Positions 53,844 through 62,878 of a DNA stretch of 64,000 bases are shown here, one piece after another. This DNA is from Spirosoma aerolatum (GTDB lineage Bacteria; Bacteroidota; Bacteroidia; Cytophagales; Spirosomataceae), in assembly GCF_002056795.1 (NCBI RefSeq), contig NZ_CP020104.1, positions 4,845,501 to 4,909,500 on the forward strand, given 5' to 3'. Made by a program: the position numbers and the translations under genes. The notes under the pieces are model-generated. The model worked only from the letters and a program-made list of their open reading frames with translations. It did no database searches and had not been told where the DNA came from. How positions within the stretch are numbered: position 1 is the first letter of the stretch; each line of letters opens with the position of its first letter.

Positions 53844-55073
53844 ATGAATGCTACCGTTATGTCCGACGACTCACTGGGTCAACAGTCGGTGGTTGATTAT
53901 AAAAAAAAGCAAAAACAGCGTAAAGCCCTTGCCTATCTGTATTATGAAGGCAACAGCACACTGGCCCAACTCACAAAGATGTTGCATGGCAGCGTTCCTT
54001 CTGTAACGGGTCTGATCGAAGAACTGATTGATGATCAATGGGTATCGCCAATCGGCATAGCGATTGGGAGCAATGGTCGGCGCCCGGTGTTGTTTGGTCT
54101 GAATACAAAACGTAATTATATCGCCATACTCGACGTAAGTACACACGACACCAAAGTTCTACTGATGGATGCTCGTCGTAATTTGGTTTTTCGTGAAGAC
54201 TATCCCTTCCGAATCGTCGATAACCCAACCTTTTTACCGTCGCTGGTACAGTGTTTTAGGAACGCTCTGGCGACTTCCGGACTGAGCGACAGCGATATAC
54301 TAGCCATTGGAATCTCTATGCCAGGGCTCATTGATGCACACCGTAGCTTAAATCTTACCTATAAAAGTCTTAACCCTGCTAATACCTCATTAGCTAACTG
54401 GTTCTCTAAACAGACCGGCAAGCCCGTTTATCTAATCAACGACACCAAAGCCACCGTACTGGGAGAAAGCCGTTTTGGCCGGGCAAAAGGCAAAAAACAA
54501 GTGCTCGCCATCAATATTGACTGGGGTGTCGGGCTGGGTATTGTTGTCAATGGTGAAGTCTTCCAGGGGGCAAGTGGCTTTGCAGGCGAGTTAGGTCATA
54601 TTCAGGTTGATCCGGCTGGAGAACTTTGCCATTGCGGGAAAATCGGTTGCCTGAATACCATCACATCCGCTTCGGCGCTGGTTAGCCGGGCGAAACGCGA
54701 TATTCTGGCCGGGCAACCCTCTAAGCTGGCAGGTTTTCGTGAGCGGATAGAAGAGCTCGATATTGATGAGCTGATTCTTGCGGCTCAGCAAGACGATATG
54801 TATGCTATCCAAATCCTGAACGAAGCCGGTTTCCAGCTAGGAAAAGGGTTGTCGGTAGCCATCAGCCTGCTCAATCCTGAAATGATTGTTGTGGATGGCA
54901 TACTTGCTAAAGCATCCACCTTCATTCTGACCTCTATCGAGCAAGCCATCCGACAGTATTGCCTGGGTGATTTTCAAAATGATCTGCGCATCGAAGTTAC
55001 CCAGCTCAACGGGGCCGCCAACTGGCTAGGTACCCATGCCTATGTAATGGAAAATAGTATCGCTACGCTCTAA
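53844..55073 (+). CDS. ROK family transcriptional regulator (NagC/XylR-like)
   Basis: A 409-residue ROK protein. The N-terminal helix-turn-helix covers about 25-75 (STLAQLTKMLHGSVPSVTGL). The kinase-like sugar-binding domain has the zinc cluster CHCGKIGC near residue 260 and INDTKATVLGESRFGRAKG and GFAGELGHIQV. ROK regulators of this kind repress sugar-use genes and respond to a sugar or amino-sugar phosphate. ATG 53844 is used; ATG 53859 is an alternative five residues in. It is convergent with porX. Confidence 0.92.
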   Translation: MNATVMSDDSLGQQSVVDYKKKQKQRKALAYLYYEGNSTLAQLTKMLHGSVPSVTGLIEELIDDQWVSPIGIAIGSNGRRPVLFGLNTKRNYIAILDVSTHDTKVLLMDARRNLVFREDYPFRIVDNPTFLPSLVQCFRNALATSGLSDSDILAIGISMPGLIDAHRSLNLTYKSLNPANTSLANWFSKQTGKPVYLINDTKATVLGESRFGRAKGKKQVLAINIDWGVGLGIVVNGEVFQGASGFAGELGHIQVDPAGELCHCGKIGCLNTITSASALVSRAKRDILAGQPSKLAGFRERIEELDIDELILAAQQDDMYAIQILNEAGFQLGKGLSVAISLLNPEMIVVDGILAKASTFILTSIEQAIRQYCLGDFQNDLRIEVTQLNGAANWLGTHAYVMENSIATL

Positions 55074-55080
55074 AGATGTA

Positions 55081-55126
55081 GGTAGCGTGAGTGCATCCGT
55101 TTCGTCAGCGAATCACCCACGCCACC
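55081..55126 (-). terminator. GU-containing hairpin after porX
   Basis: On the minus strand GGTGGCGTGGGTG (55126-55114) pairs with CACTCACGCTACC (55093-55081) over 13 positions with two G-U pairs. On the plus strand the same two positions are A-C mismatches, so the structure favours the porX transcript. Confidence 0.55.
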
Positions 55127-55141
55127 AATTAGTTATGTCTA

Positions 55142-56707
55142 TTACTTTGCTCGTAAAAAGGCAAACGGAATAATCATTTCCTCCAGCGATACTCCTCCAT
55201 GCTGGAATGTATTGCGGTAGTGATTCACGTAGTAATTATAATTGTTCGGATACGCGAAGAAGTAATCTTCCAGGGTGAAAACGTATGCCGTCGATACGTG
55301 AGGTTTCGGCAGGAACAACCGTTCGGGTTTACGGCCAACAAACAGGTGATCTTCGTCGAATCCGAGGTTTTTACCCTGTTTATAGCGCAGATTGGTATTC
55401 GTTTCGCGATAGCCCACAATTTTGGCCGGTTTCTGGACCCGAATCATGCCATGGTCCGTTGTTACGATGAGTCGTCCACCTTTGGCCGCAATCTTCTGGA
55501 CAAACTCCAGCAGGGGTGAATGCAGGAACCACGAACGAGTGATCGACCGATAAGCCGATTCGTCGGGAGCTAGTTCTTTAATCATGGCCATGTCGGTGCG
55601 GGCATGCGACAGCATATCCACAAAGTTATAAACCACCACGTTCAACTGGTTCTGAAACAGGTTATTGAAATTATCGACCAGTGCTTTGCCCTGATTCACG
55701 TTTAGAATCTTGTTATACGACATCTTTACATTCAGGCGGCTCTGATCGAGCTGTCGTCGCAGAAACTCTTCTTCGTGGTTGTTCAACCCCTCGTCTTCAC
55801 TATCATCATTCACCCAAAGATCGGGGTGTTTGCGCTCCATCTCGCTGGGCATCATGCCTGAGAAAATAGCATTTCGGGCAAAGCCGGTCGTTGTCGGCAG
55901 AATAGAGTAGTACGAGGTTTCTTCTTCCACCGTAAAATATTCGGCCAGGATCGGCTCAATAACTTTCCACTGATCGTAACGTAGATTATCGACCAGGATA
56001 AAGAACAGCGGGGCCTGGTTACCGCCCTGGTTCAGTAATGGAAACACCTTTTTTCGCATCAGTTGATGCGACATGATCGGGCTGCTCATTTTCGGATCGT
56101 TCAGCCAGTCTTCATAATTATCGATCACGAACTTGCAGAATTCGGCATTGGCTTCGCTTTTCTGCATGTTCATCACTTCCGACATACTCCGGTCCTGCGA
56201 TCCATCCAACTCCAGTTCCCAATAGATTAACTTTTTATAGACATCCGCCCACTCGTCAAAATCCATCCGGTCGTTATACTGCATGGATATATTCCGAAAG
56301 TCCTGCTGATATCCGATGTTCGTTCGTTCGGTAACGAGCCGCTTATTGTCCAGTATCTTTTTAACTGACAGCAGAATTTGATTGGGATTCAGGGGCTTTA
56401 TTAAATAATCGGCAATTTTTGAGCCGATAGCTTCCTCCATTATATGCTCCTCCTCACTCTTCGTAATCATTACGACGGGTAGGTTCGGACGCATTTGTTT
56501 GATTTGGGAAAGGGTTTCCAGACCAGTCATCCCCGGCATCATCTCGTCGAGGAAAACGACATCGTAATTGTTGTTTTCTACTTCATCCAACGCATCGGCC
56601 CCGCTATTCACAGAGGTGACATCATATCCCTTATTTTTCAAAAATAGGATATGGGGTTTCAGCAAATCTATTTCGTCATCGGCCCAGAGTATCGAGTAAT
56701 TTTGCAT
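55142..56707 (-). CDS. porX: PorX, type IX secretion response regulator with PglZ domain
   Basis: A 521-residue protein from ATG 56707 (ATG 56758 would add 17 non-family residues). Residues 1-120 are a receiver with Asp10, Asp11 and the phospho-acceptor Asp54 (FLDEMMPG). The long C-terminal part is a PglZ/alkaline-phosphatase-like domain with the metal ligands in FFILVDNLRYDQW, the nucleophile region ILPTTTGFARNAIFSG, FVDMLSHAR and VTTDHGMIRV, and the closing HGGVSLEEMIIPFAFL. PorX works with PorY and an ECF factor to control type IX secretion genes in Porphyromonas and Flavobacterium; it has been reported as a zinc-dependent phosphodiesterase. No porY is adjacent. Confidence 0.95.
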   Translation of the reverse strand: MQNYSILWADDEIDLLKPHILFLKNKGYDVTSVNSGADALDEVENNNYDVVFLDEMMPGMTGLETLSQIKQMRPNLPVVMITKSEEEHIMEEAIGSKIADYLIKPLNPNQILLSVKKILDNKRLVTERTNIGYQQDFRNISMQYNDRMDFDEWADVYKKLIYWELELDGSQDRSMSEVMNMQKSEANAEFCKFVIDNYEDWLNDPKMSSPIMSHQLMRKKVFPLLNQGGNQAPLFFILVDNLRYDQWKVIEPILAEYFTVEEETSYYSILPTTTGFARNAIFSGMMPSEMERKHPDLWVNDDSEDEGLNNHEEEFLRRQLDQSRLNVKMSYNKILNVNQGKALVDNFNNLFQNQLNVVVYNFVDMLSHARTDMAMIKELAPDESAYRSITRSWFLHSPLLEFVQKIAAKGGRLIVTTDHGMIRVQKPAKIVGYRETNTNLRYKQGKNLGFDEDHLFVGRKPERLFLPKPHVSTAYVFTLEDYFFAYPNNYNYYVNHYRNTFQHGGVSLEEMIIPFAFLRAK

Positions 56708-57090
56708 GTGTTCAGTTGGTGGTTTATTCGTCTGAATTTCGTTCGGCCTATATGGCAATACAAACGAAACTGTTTCATCTAGTTTAACTGGAAACGTCCG
56801 GTTGTGTTTTAGCAGTTCATAATTAAGGTTTTTTAAGATAAAAGCATACTAAAGCCAGTTGAACGCCCCAGATCCTATTTTGACTAGGTATGGTATGGTT
56901 GTAAGGAAGACGGAAAACCACGCCTTTAGTTGACTAGAGCAGGTTTCCATCTGCGTTACACAGGCAACTATCCGCTCATCATCTCCTTGTTTTTATACAC
57001 ATCAAGTCTATTAAATTTAAAACTTGATACCATCATCCATTACTTTCTACCCGATATAGCATCTAATACAATGCGATTGGCTTACTGTCA

Positions 57091-57152
57091 GTTAAGTAAG
57101 CACAGTTACGGTGGATATTCAAACGCCCGATCAGTTGTATCGGGCGTTTTTT
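57091..57152 (+). ncRNA. candidate small RNA 3' end with intrinsic terminator, copy 2
   Basis: GTTAAGTA...AGTTACGGTGGATA (57091-57117) is followed directly by the stem AACGCCCGAT / ATCGGGCGTT (57122-57131, 57139-57148) and a T-run. The motif equals the one at 34144, while the stem sequences differ, indicating that the motif rather than the terminator is conserved. Confidence 0.45.
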
Positions 57153-57255
57153 GTAAGAAATAACCTGTTCGGTAGATATAACGAGTAGGATTGGCGTTTT
57201 AATCTATTTTTAATGTAATTAGAGAAGGTCTTTGGAAAGCACTTAGGTTGAGAAT

Positions 57256-57290
57256 AAAATGCCTGACTTCGTTTGAGGTCAGGCATTTTT
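57256..57290 (+). terminator. intrinsic terminator
   Basis: Perfect 12-bp stem AAAATGCCTGAC / GTCAGGCATTTT with a 10-nt loop and terminal T-run. No gene lies upstream of it, so it probably ends a short untranslated transcript. Confidence 0.8.
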
Positions 57291-57427
57291 CATAAATAGC
57301 TTCTTACTATCAGCGTTATTCGTTTGAATTAAATTCTGATTATAATGATTTGTGGGCCAGAACATTACTTTCAACAGCCCGTACTTATTCAAGAGAAATC
57401 GTTTCGTGTGAATAATAGTGATGACCC

Positions 57428-57466
57428 ATAAGCTCGGATTCGCCATTGAAGTCCGGGCTTATTTTA
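57428..57466 (+). terminator. intrinsic terminator with GU pairs
   Basis: ATAAGCTCGGATT pairs with AAGTCCGGGCTTAT allowing two G-U pairs, followed by TTTTATTTT. Confidence 0.6.
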
Positions 57467-57753
57467 TTTTGCTCCATACATACATAAAAGGCAATGGCTT
57501 ATCACTCACCTTACCTGAGGGTAGCAGCTTCAAGTGCCAAGTTCCAATCCCTTATCTTACCTGGTCGGTCGGTTTACTTGTACTGGATCGGCTGCGCCTG
57601 ACGACCGTTCACTCAAAATCTCGTCACTAAAGGCCCGTATAATCAACTCTTTAGGTCGATTTCCGCATCTATATCACATTACTATTTACTTTGTATACTT
57701 TCTACAAAGTACTTATTGACCACTAATCTCAATCACTTTATTTTAAGGCTACT

Positions 57754-58815
57754 ATGTTCCCGAAACGCTACTATTTCCCTTCCATGCTAACCCTGATGAT
57801 CGTTAGCATTATTGTTTTTGGCGTTGCCAGTTGCGTGATACAGGACCACCGAATTCCCAGCCCAGAAGGTCTGACAGCCGCTCAGGGGCCACCTTTTGCC
57901 TCTGGATTAAAATCGCCCATTGGCCTTACCGATGATCCTAAAGGCAATCTGTGGGTTACCGAAGCTGGTAGTGGCACGGTCAATAATGGCCAGGTAACAG
58001 TCATTACGCCAGCAGGAGCTATGTATCCCGCTATTACCGGCTTTGTCTCGGCTATCAGCCCCGAAAATTCGCCGGAGGGTCTCAACCATCTGGCCTACAG
58101 AGACGGTAAGCTGTATATCCTGCACGGTGTAGAAGAAAAACTTTACATTGTTGATATTTCGGGTTTCGTTCCGGGCGTCAGTTCACCTATTTCAGCCAGC
58201 ACCCTCACTGGTTTTGATATAGGCACCTTCGTTCGCAAAGCCCACACCAACGCACCTGACCCGGAAGACTCGAATCCGTATAACCTTACCTTTGGCCCCA
58301 ATGGCGATCTGTTCATAACCGACGCGGGTGGTAACGCTATTATTCGCCGGGATAAAACAACGGGTAACCTGAGTGTATACGCTATTTTCCCCGATACCCC
58401 CAATCCAGGCTTTCCGGGCGCTCCGGGTCCTCCTACGCTCGATCCTGTACCGACCGGCATTGTCTTTGATGGCTCGAACTTCTTCGTCACGTCGCTGGTC
58501 GGATTTCCGTTCCCCGCTGGGCAATCAAAAATATACCAGGTGGCTGGTGCAGGTACGCCCCCCCTTTCGCCATCTATCTACAAGTCAGGTTTTTCGGGCT
58601 TGACCGACTTAACGTTCACATCGGGAGGTCAGTTGCTGGTTACGGAATTTGGCTTTTCGACCACGGCTCGGGTAGCCAGCGGTGACGATCCGAATAAGAC
58701 GTTGTTTTCGCCAGCCATCACCCCTGTCGACATTCTGTTAAGCTCGTCCGGTACAGATACCTATTATGTGCTGTACTACGGTCCTGGAATTATCGTTAAG
58801 ATGACTGCCAAGTAA
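57754..58815 (+). CDS. ScyD/ScyE-like beta-propeller lipoprotein
   Basis: A 353-residue exported protein. The signal peptide ends at the lipobox VFGVASC (Cys27). The mature part is a six-bladed propeller: LKSPIGLTDDPKGNLWVTEA, ENSPEGLNHLAYRDGKLYIL, NPYNLTFGPNGDLFITDAGG and LTDLTFTSGGQLLVTEFG are successive blade motifs. This matches the ScyD/ScyE family label, named after cyanobacterial scytonemin-cluster proteins of unknown function; in Bacteroidota they are not linked to scytonemin. A PPGPPT-like proline loop near 220 is unusual. It is a single-gene unit ended by a strong terminator. Confidence 0.8.
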   Translation: MFPKRYYFPSMLTLMIVSIIVFGVASCVIQDHRIPSPEGLTAAQGPPFASGLKSPIGLTDDPKGNLWVTEAGSGTVNNGQVTVITPAGAMYPAITGFVSAISPENSPEGLNHLAYRDGKLYILHGVEEKLYIVDISGFVPGVSSPISASTLTGFDIGTFVRKAHTNAPDPEDSNPYNLTFGPNGDLFITDAGGNAIIRRDKTTGNLSVYAIFPDTPNPGFPGAPGPPTLDPVPTGIVFDGSNFFVTSLVGFPFPAGQSKIYQVAGAGTPPLSPSIYKSGFSGLTDLTFTSGGQLLVTEFGFSTTARVASGDDPNKTLFSPAITPVDILLSSSGTDTYYVLYYGPGIIVKMTAK

Positions 58816-58840
58816 GACCAGCCTATTACCTTATACGCTA

Positions 58841-58876
58841 ATGCCCGCTACTGTTATAGTAGCGGGCATGTTTTTT
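58841..58876 (+). terminator. strong intrinsic terminator
   Basis: Perfect 12-bp stem ATGCCCGCTACT / AGTAGCGGGCAT with loop GTTAT, followed by seven T. Confidence 0.95.
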
Positions 58877-59067
58877 TACACTATACGTTGATTTTTAATT
58901 CTTTAAGGCAGTCTTTGAACTCTATCATAGAACTCCTGTTTGATCGAATAAATACATATACTGCACATTTCTGGTAAATTCAGGTGTACATTTACCTATA
59001 TTTCACTAAATAAACCGTTTATATAGCTGACTACCGACTACGGATACGTTTGGCTGCGTATAAACCC

Positions 59068-60231
59068 ATGAAAACGATTTCCCTCTATTCAACGCTGTTG
59101 CTTTTAAGTGGATCTATTTGCTCGAGTCTTCCTTCAGCGCGGGCAACTACTGTAAACATCGTTCACACCTTTAGCACTGATTCCCTTCGTATTGAGAAAA
59201 AAGATGGAAAGCGGTTTATCGTACACCGGGTCGATGAAGGGCAAACACTTTACGCGATTTCCCGAAAATACAAACGATCAGTTGCCGAGATTAAAGCCGC
59301 CAATCCCGAAATGAAAGACGCTGTTCGCTACGATCAGCTTATTCTGATTCCGGTTCCCGACGGAACGCTGAGCCGAAAAGAAGAAAAGGTCATTGATAAA
59401 GCGATAAAAAAACAGGAAAAAGAAGCCAAACGAGAAGCCCGCGAGCGAGAGAAAGAAACAGAAAAAGTTACAGAAGCAAAACCCGTAGCCAAAGCGGAAA
59501 AAATCCCTGAAAAAGAAGTCAAAAAATCAGACGATCCGGCTCAGTCGGGCATCCACGTCGTTGAAGCAGGGCAAACCCTGTATAGCCTTGCGAATCGATA
59601 TGGCGTATCGCAGGCCGATATTCGCAAATGGAACAACCTGCCCGGCAATAATGTACTCATCGGCCAGCCACTGATTGTTTCGGAAAAAGCGTATCAGGAC
59701 CGTACCCCATCCAATTCGGTAGTCACCACCAAATCGCCTGATGCGCCAAGCCGCCCAACACCCGCTCATCCGGTCGATACAAACACCAATGAGTCGCGCC
59801 CCCACGAGTCCCGCCCTACTCCTCACACTGAACCCAAATCAGACCACCGAAACGAAAACGATACACCTACCCGTCCGTCGGCAACCGGAACGAAGCCTTC
59901 CGAACCCGAGCCGGAACCGCCCCGTCCAGGCAACGACGCCCCCATGCCAACCCAGGGCCGTCGCATTTCATCAAGTGGTGTTGCCGAAATGATTGAAGGT
60001 ACCGATGGATCAGGTAAATACCTTGCCCTGCACCGCACTGCCCCTATTGGAACGCTGGTACAGGTCCGAAACGAGTTCAATAATCAAAGCTTATGGGTAA
60101 AAGTCATTGGGCGGCTACCCAATACCGGGATTAACGACAAGATTCTGATTAAGCTCTCAAGTCAGGCTTTCGCGAAACTTTCGCCCGAGGATCGGCGTTT
60201 TCGGGCAGAGGTAAGTTATATAGTGCGATAA
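59068..60231 (+). CDS. two-LysM protein with RlpA-like double-psi beta-barrel
   Basis: A 387-residue exported protein from ATG 59068 (the TTG at 59050 is also in frame). After the signal peptide (about 1-24) comes a first LysM (HRVDEGQTLYAISRKYKRS), a highly charged Lys/Glu helix of about 70 residues, a second LysM (HVVEAGQTLYSLANRYGVSQ), a long Pro/Ser/Thr-rich linker, and a C-terminal domain (YLALHRTAPIGTLVQVRNEF, KVIGRLPNTGINDKILIKLS) like the double-psi beta-barrel of RlpA. It should bind peptidoglycan in the periplasm; the aspartate needed for lytic activity was not identified, so it may be a scaffold. It starts a three-gene operon. Confidence 0.88.
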   Translation: MKTISLYSTLLLLSGSICSSLPSARATTVNIVHTFSTDSLRIEKKDGKRFIVHRVDEGQTLYAISRKYKRSVAEIKAANPEMKDAVRYDQLILIPVPDGTLSRKEEKVIDKAIKKQEKEAKREAREREKETEKVTEAKPVAKAEKIPEKEVKKSDDPAQSGIHVVEAGQTLYSLANRYGVSQADIRKWNNLPGNNVLIGQPLIVSEKAYQDRTPSNSVVTTKSPDAPSRPTPAHPVDTNTNESRPHESRPTPHTEPKSDHRNENDTPTRPSATGTKPSEPEPEPPRPGNDAPMPTQGRRISSSGVAEMIEGTDGSGKYLALHRTAPIGTLVQVRNEFNNQSLWVKVIGRLPNTGINDKILIKLSSQAFAKLSPEDRRFRAEVSYIVR

Positions 60232-60234
60232 GTT

Positions 60235-60447
60235 ATGGAAACTAAAGAAGAAAGGATTGCCCGAAGACACCGGGAGCGCGATGAGGAGATGAAAGCTTCG
60301 CCCGGCTACATCACCTTCAGTATTATGTTTACCCTGGCCTATCCATTCATTGCCGTTTTTACCTTTGTCATGTCTACTCTACTGGCTATCTTTTCTGGCA
60401 TTTCACGTGCCTTAGCCTGGATTGTTAGTGGTGGAAAAAGTAAATGA
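60235..60447 (+). CDS. small membrane protein
   Basis: A 70-residue protein with a charged N-terminal helix (KEERIARRHRERDEEMK) and one long or two short hydrophobic segments between residues 24 and 62 (TFSIMFTLAYPFIAVFTFVM, LAIFSGISRALAWIVSGG). It starts 3 bp after the LysM gene and its stop overlaps the next gene's ATG (ATGA), so it is translated from the same transcript. No family is recognised. Confidence 0.78.
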   Translation: METKEERIARRHRERDEEMKASPGYITFSIMFTLAYPFIAVFTFVMSTLLAIFSGISRALAWIVSGGKSK

Positions 60448-61238
60448 GCCCCGTCAATTTTTCGTCCATAAAGATTTTTTTAGATGCAAAGGCCGATCAA
60501 TACAATCGGCCTTCGTTCATTGAGCGCGATCCGATCAGCATCCCCCATCGATTCAGCCAGAAGCAGGATATTGAAATCATGGGATTCTGGGCGGCCGTCC
60601 TGGCCTGGGGACAACGCCCCGTAATTCTGAAAAAATCGGCTGAACTTGTTGACCTCATGGACGGCGCACCTTACGATTTCATTCGGAATCATCAGGAGAG
60701 TGATCTAAAGCGTTTTCTATCATTCAAACACCGCACGTTCAACCCAACCGATGCTCTCTATTTCCTTCACTTTTTCCGCCAATATTACCAGCAGCACGAG
60801 TCGCTGGAAGATGCTTTTTTGCCGGATAAGGCCGTTCAATCAGATACAACCCCAACCGTCGAAACAGGTCTGATTGCCTTTCACGACCATTTTTGTGGCC
60901 TTACCGACTTTTTCCCCGAGCGTACCCGGAAGCACATTGCCACACCAATCCGCAACTCATCCTGCAAGCGGCTTCTCATGTTTCTGCGCTGGATGGTTCG
61001 TCATGACGATCGGGGGGTTGATTTTGGTTTATGGCCCCGTATCCGACCTGAGCAGCTGGTAATTCCTATTGATGTACATGTTAACCGGGTAGCCCGCCAA
61101 TTAGGGTTGCTGATCCGCCCGCAAACCGACTGGAAAGCCGCTTTGGAACTGACCGAAACCCTTCGTCAATTCGACCCATCGGACCCCGTCCGCTACGATT
61201 TTGCCCTGTTTGGTCTCGGCGTTGAAGGCGAAATGTAA
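60444..61238 (+). CDS. TIGR02757 (DUF2400) family protein
   Basis: A 264-residue protein of the TIGR02757 family, with KADQYNRPSFIERDPISIPH, IMGFWAAVLAWGQRP and the C-terminal IDVHVNRVARQLGLL followed by RQFDPSDPVRYDFALFGLG. The fold appears helical and related to the HhH-GPD DNA glycosylases, but the function is not established. ATG 60444 overlaps the stop of the small membrane protein gene. Confidence 0.9.
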   Translation: MSPVNFSSIKIFLDAKADQYNRPSFIERDPISIPHRFSQKQDIEIMGFWAAVLAWGQRPVILKKSAELVDLMDGAPYDFIRNHQESDLKRFLSFKHRTFNPTDALYFLHFFRQYYQQHESLEDAFLPDKAVQSDTTPTVETGLIAFHDHFCGLTDFFPERTRKHIATPIRNSSCKRLLMFLRWMVRHDDRGVDFGLWPRIRPEQLVIPIDVHVNRVARQLGLLIRPQTDWKAALELTETLRQFDPSDPVRYDFALFGLGVEGEM

Positions 61239-61360
61239 ACCCTATAGCCGATCTACCTACCTTTATTCCAATTCTCATTTTTTGTTGGGATTAATAAAGG
61301 TTAATAAACAAACATTGGCCAAAACGGATTACCCAAATACGAACTTGTCACACGAACAGG

Positions 61361-62410
61361 ATGCCATTTCAGATCACTACCCAACCATTTGGCCCTCTAC
61401 CGACGGGCAGTACTCCACTTACCGAATACATGCTTGAACACACCGAAACCGGTGAATTCATTACGGTAATACCAGAATTTGGTGCAATTCTGCGTCGATT
61501 AGTCCTTCGAAAAGGCGATCATCTGTTCGCACTGATTCAGGCCCCGGAATCCCCTCAGGCGCTACTGGCCGACGAAAGCTATGCCAGTGCATTCCTGTAT
61601 CCTTTTGCCAGCCGGATTCGACATGGCATTTACCAGTTTGACGGGACCGACTATGCCGTAAAAATGAACGAAGTTCACCGCGACAATGCTATACACGGTT
61701 TTGTTCATGGGCGTCCTTTCACGGTGGTCAATGAAGAAGTGACCTCAACGCATGCTCAACTAGTTCTTCGCTATTCGTATGAGGGTGATACATTCGGCTA
61801 TCCATTTCCCTTCGTCCTGACCGTTACATACCAATTGACTCAGGCAAATCGGCTCCTGCACGGCAGCAACCCCGCCAGCGATCGAATGTGTGCGCTGAAA
61901 ATCAGCTACACGGCCCAGAATACGGGAACAACGCGGGCCCCCGCTGCCTTCGGATGGCACCCCTATTTTACATTTACCGAAGACGCTGAACGAACGGCTG
62001 AGTTTGTTGACGGAATGACACTCGCATTGCCAGGCCGAACCGCTATTGTACTCGACGACCACCTGATTCCTGTCAGTCATTACCCATTTCAGCCTGCCGA
62101 AGTCATCGACCTCCACAAACGTCAGTTAGATACGCCATTTCTGATCACGCCAACCAGCCTGCCAACCGACAGTGAGTCTTTCGCTGAAACCATTCTAACG
62201 TCAGGAGAAACAGGGGCACGGCTAATTGTTGGACAACAAACCGGCGAAGGGAAACTGAATTACCTAGTATGCTATACTCCACCCCGACGCGACAGTATTG
62301 CCATTGAACCTCAAACGGCTAATGTAAATGCGTTCAACAATGGTGAAGGTTTAGCCGTTCTCTCTCCTGGCGACACGCTTTCCGGTACCATCTGGGTGCG
62401 ACTGGATTAG
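61361..62410 (+). CDS. aldose 1-epimerase family protein
   Basis: A 349-residue mutarotase-like protein. The active-site landmarks are FASRIRHGIYQFDG, NEVHRDNAIHGFVHGRPF (His112) and AAFGWHPYFTF, which place it in the aldose 1-epimerase superfamily that interconverts alpha and beta sugar anomers. No signal peptide is seen, so it is cytoplasmic. It is the last ordinary gene before the repeat region. Confidence 0.9.
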   Translation: MPFQITTQPFGPLPTGSTPLTEYMLEHTETGEFITVIPEFGAILRRLVLRKGDHLFALIQAPESPQALLADESYASAFLYPFASRIRHGIYQFDGTDYAVKMNEVHRDNAIHGFVHGRPFTVVNEEVTSTHAQLVLRYSYEGDTFGYPFPFVLTVTYQLTQANRLLHGSNPASDRMCALKISYTAQNTGTTRAPAAFGWHPYFTFTEDAERTAEFVDGMTLALPGRTAIVLDDHLIPVSHYPFQPAEVIDLHKRQLDTPFLITPTSLPTDSESFAETILTSGETGARLIVGQQTGEGKLNYLVCYTPPRRDSIAIEPQTANVNAFNNGEGLAVLSPGDTLSGTIWVRLD

Positions 62411-62449
62411 ATTATCGGCCGAAAAAGTATCCTGCGTCACCGGGAAGAA

Positions 62450-62850
62450 TAGCAGCGCGGAGCGAATCACTAATGCACACATCCGCTTTTCAGACTGGCG
62501 CGAAGCTTATCGCTACGTTTGTCAAGCTCACCGATTAGTGGTTAATTTGTCGAACGCTACGTCCCTAACTCGCTTTTGGCTTCCAAACCGGGGCGACTCT
62601 CGCGTCGCATGCGGCCCAACTCCGGCGTTTCTCGTGTCAGCCGAGGCTGGCCAACAAACCGAAAAACTTCCCTAACGAGCCGTGCAGCTTGTCACACACT
62701 AGACCTGACCGCTACGTTATTGGCTGTTTGGTCCACCCAACGACCGCGAGGGCTGATGGATGATGGAGCTAATCACCTGAACACTCGTACCTGCTACCTT
62801 TACACCCTTTCTCGGTTGGGCTGCTTTGGTGGACCTTGCGGCCTGCATCC
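62450..62850. repeat. left part of diverged structured repeat array (blocks X, C, A)
   Basis: Non-coding region made of three blocks that recur on the right of the NADAR gene. Block X (about 62450-62566; ATCCGCTT, GCGCGAAGC, CTACGT) matches 63725-63846. Block C (62567-62680; AACTCGCTTTT, ACCGGGGCG, CCCAACTCCGGCGTTT at 62615) matches 63847-63974. Block A (62681-62850; ACCCAACGACC, GGTTGGGCTGC, GCATCCTGTCGC) matches 63543-63712. Conservation is patchy, about two thirds by eye, so the copies are old. Small hairpins such as CTCG-tgtcagc-CGAG recur. Confidence 0.85.
62735..62821. other. attC-like 87-bp element A1
   Basis: Begins ACCCAAC (RYYYAAC) and ends GTTGGGC (GTTRRRY), the outer boxes of integron attC sites, with inner complementarity CGAG/CTCG. 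The same-length element A2 at 63591 has a better inner stem. In contrast to true attC sites, the sequence on the right of the GTTGGGC box is conserved between copies, so a simple integron boundary is doubtful. Confidence 0.4.
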
Positions 62851-62878
62851 TGTCGCACGAAAGCCACCCATGCGGAGC

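Larger units (their letters stand above)
56708..57753. other. 1.05-kb gene-free region with three intrinsic terminators
   Basis: No protein-coding frame is convincing. Three terminator-like hairpins read to the right at 57122-57152, 57256-57290 and 57428-57466, each about 140-170 bp from the last. That spacing suits a row of small RNA genes or leader transcripts. The rest is moderately AT-rich. The region also contains the porX promoter and that of the ScyD/ScyE-like gene. Confidence 0.6.

Noticed and set aside
56930..57163. 77-residue open frame in the gene-free region after porX
   Set aside because: It runs through the terminator stem at 57122 and ends in it, and lacks any protein-like pattern; the candidate RNA explanation is preferred.
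57418..57719. Two overlapping 60-70-residue open frames before the ScyD/ScyE-like gene
   Set aside because: Both cross or closely follow the hairpin at 57428 and have no start context or recognisable sequence.
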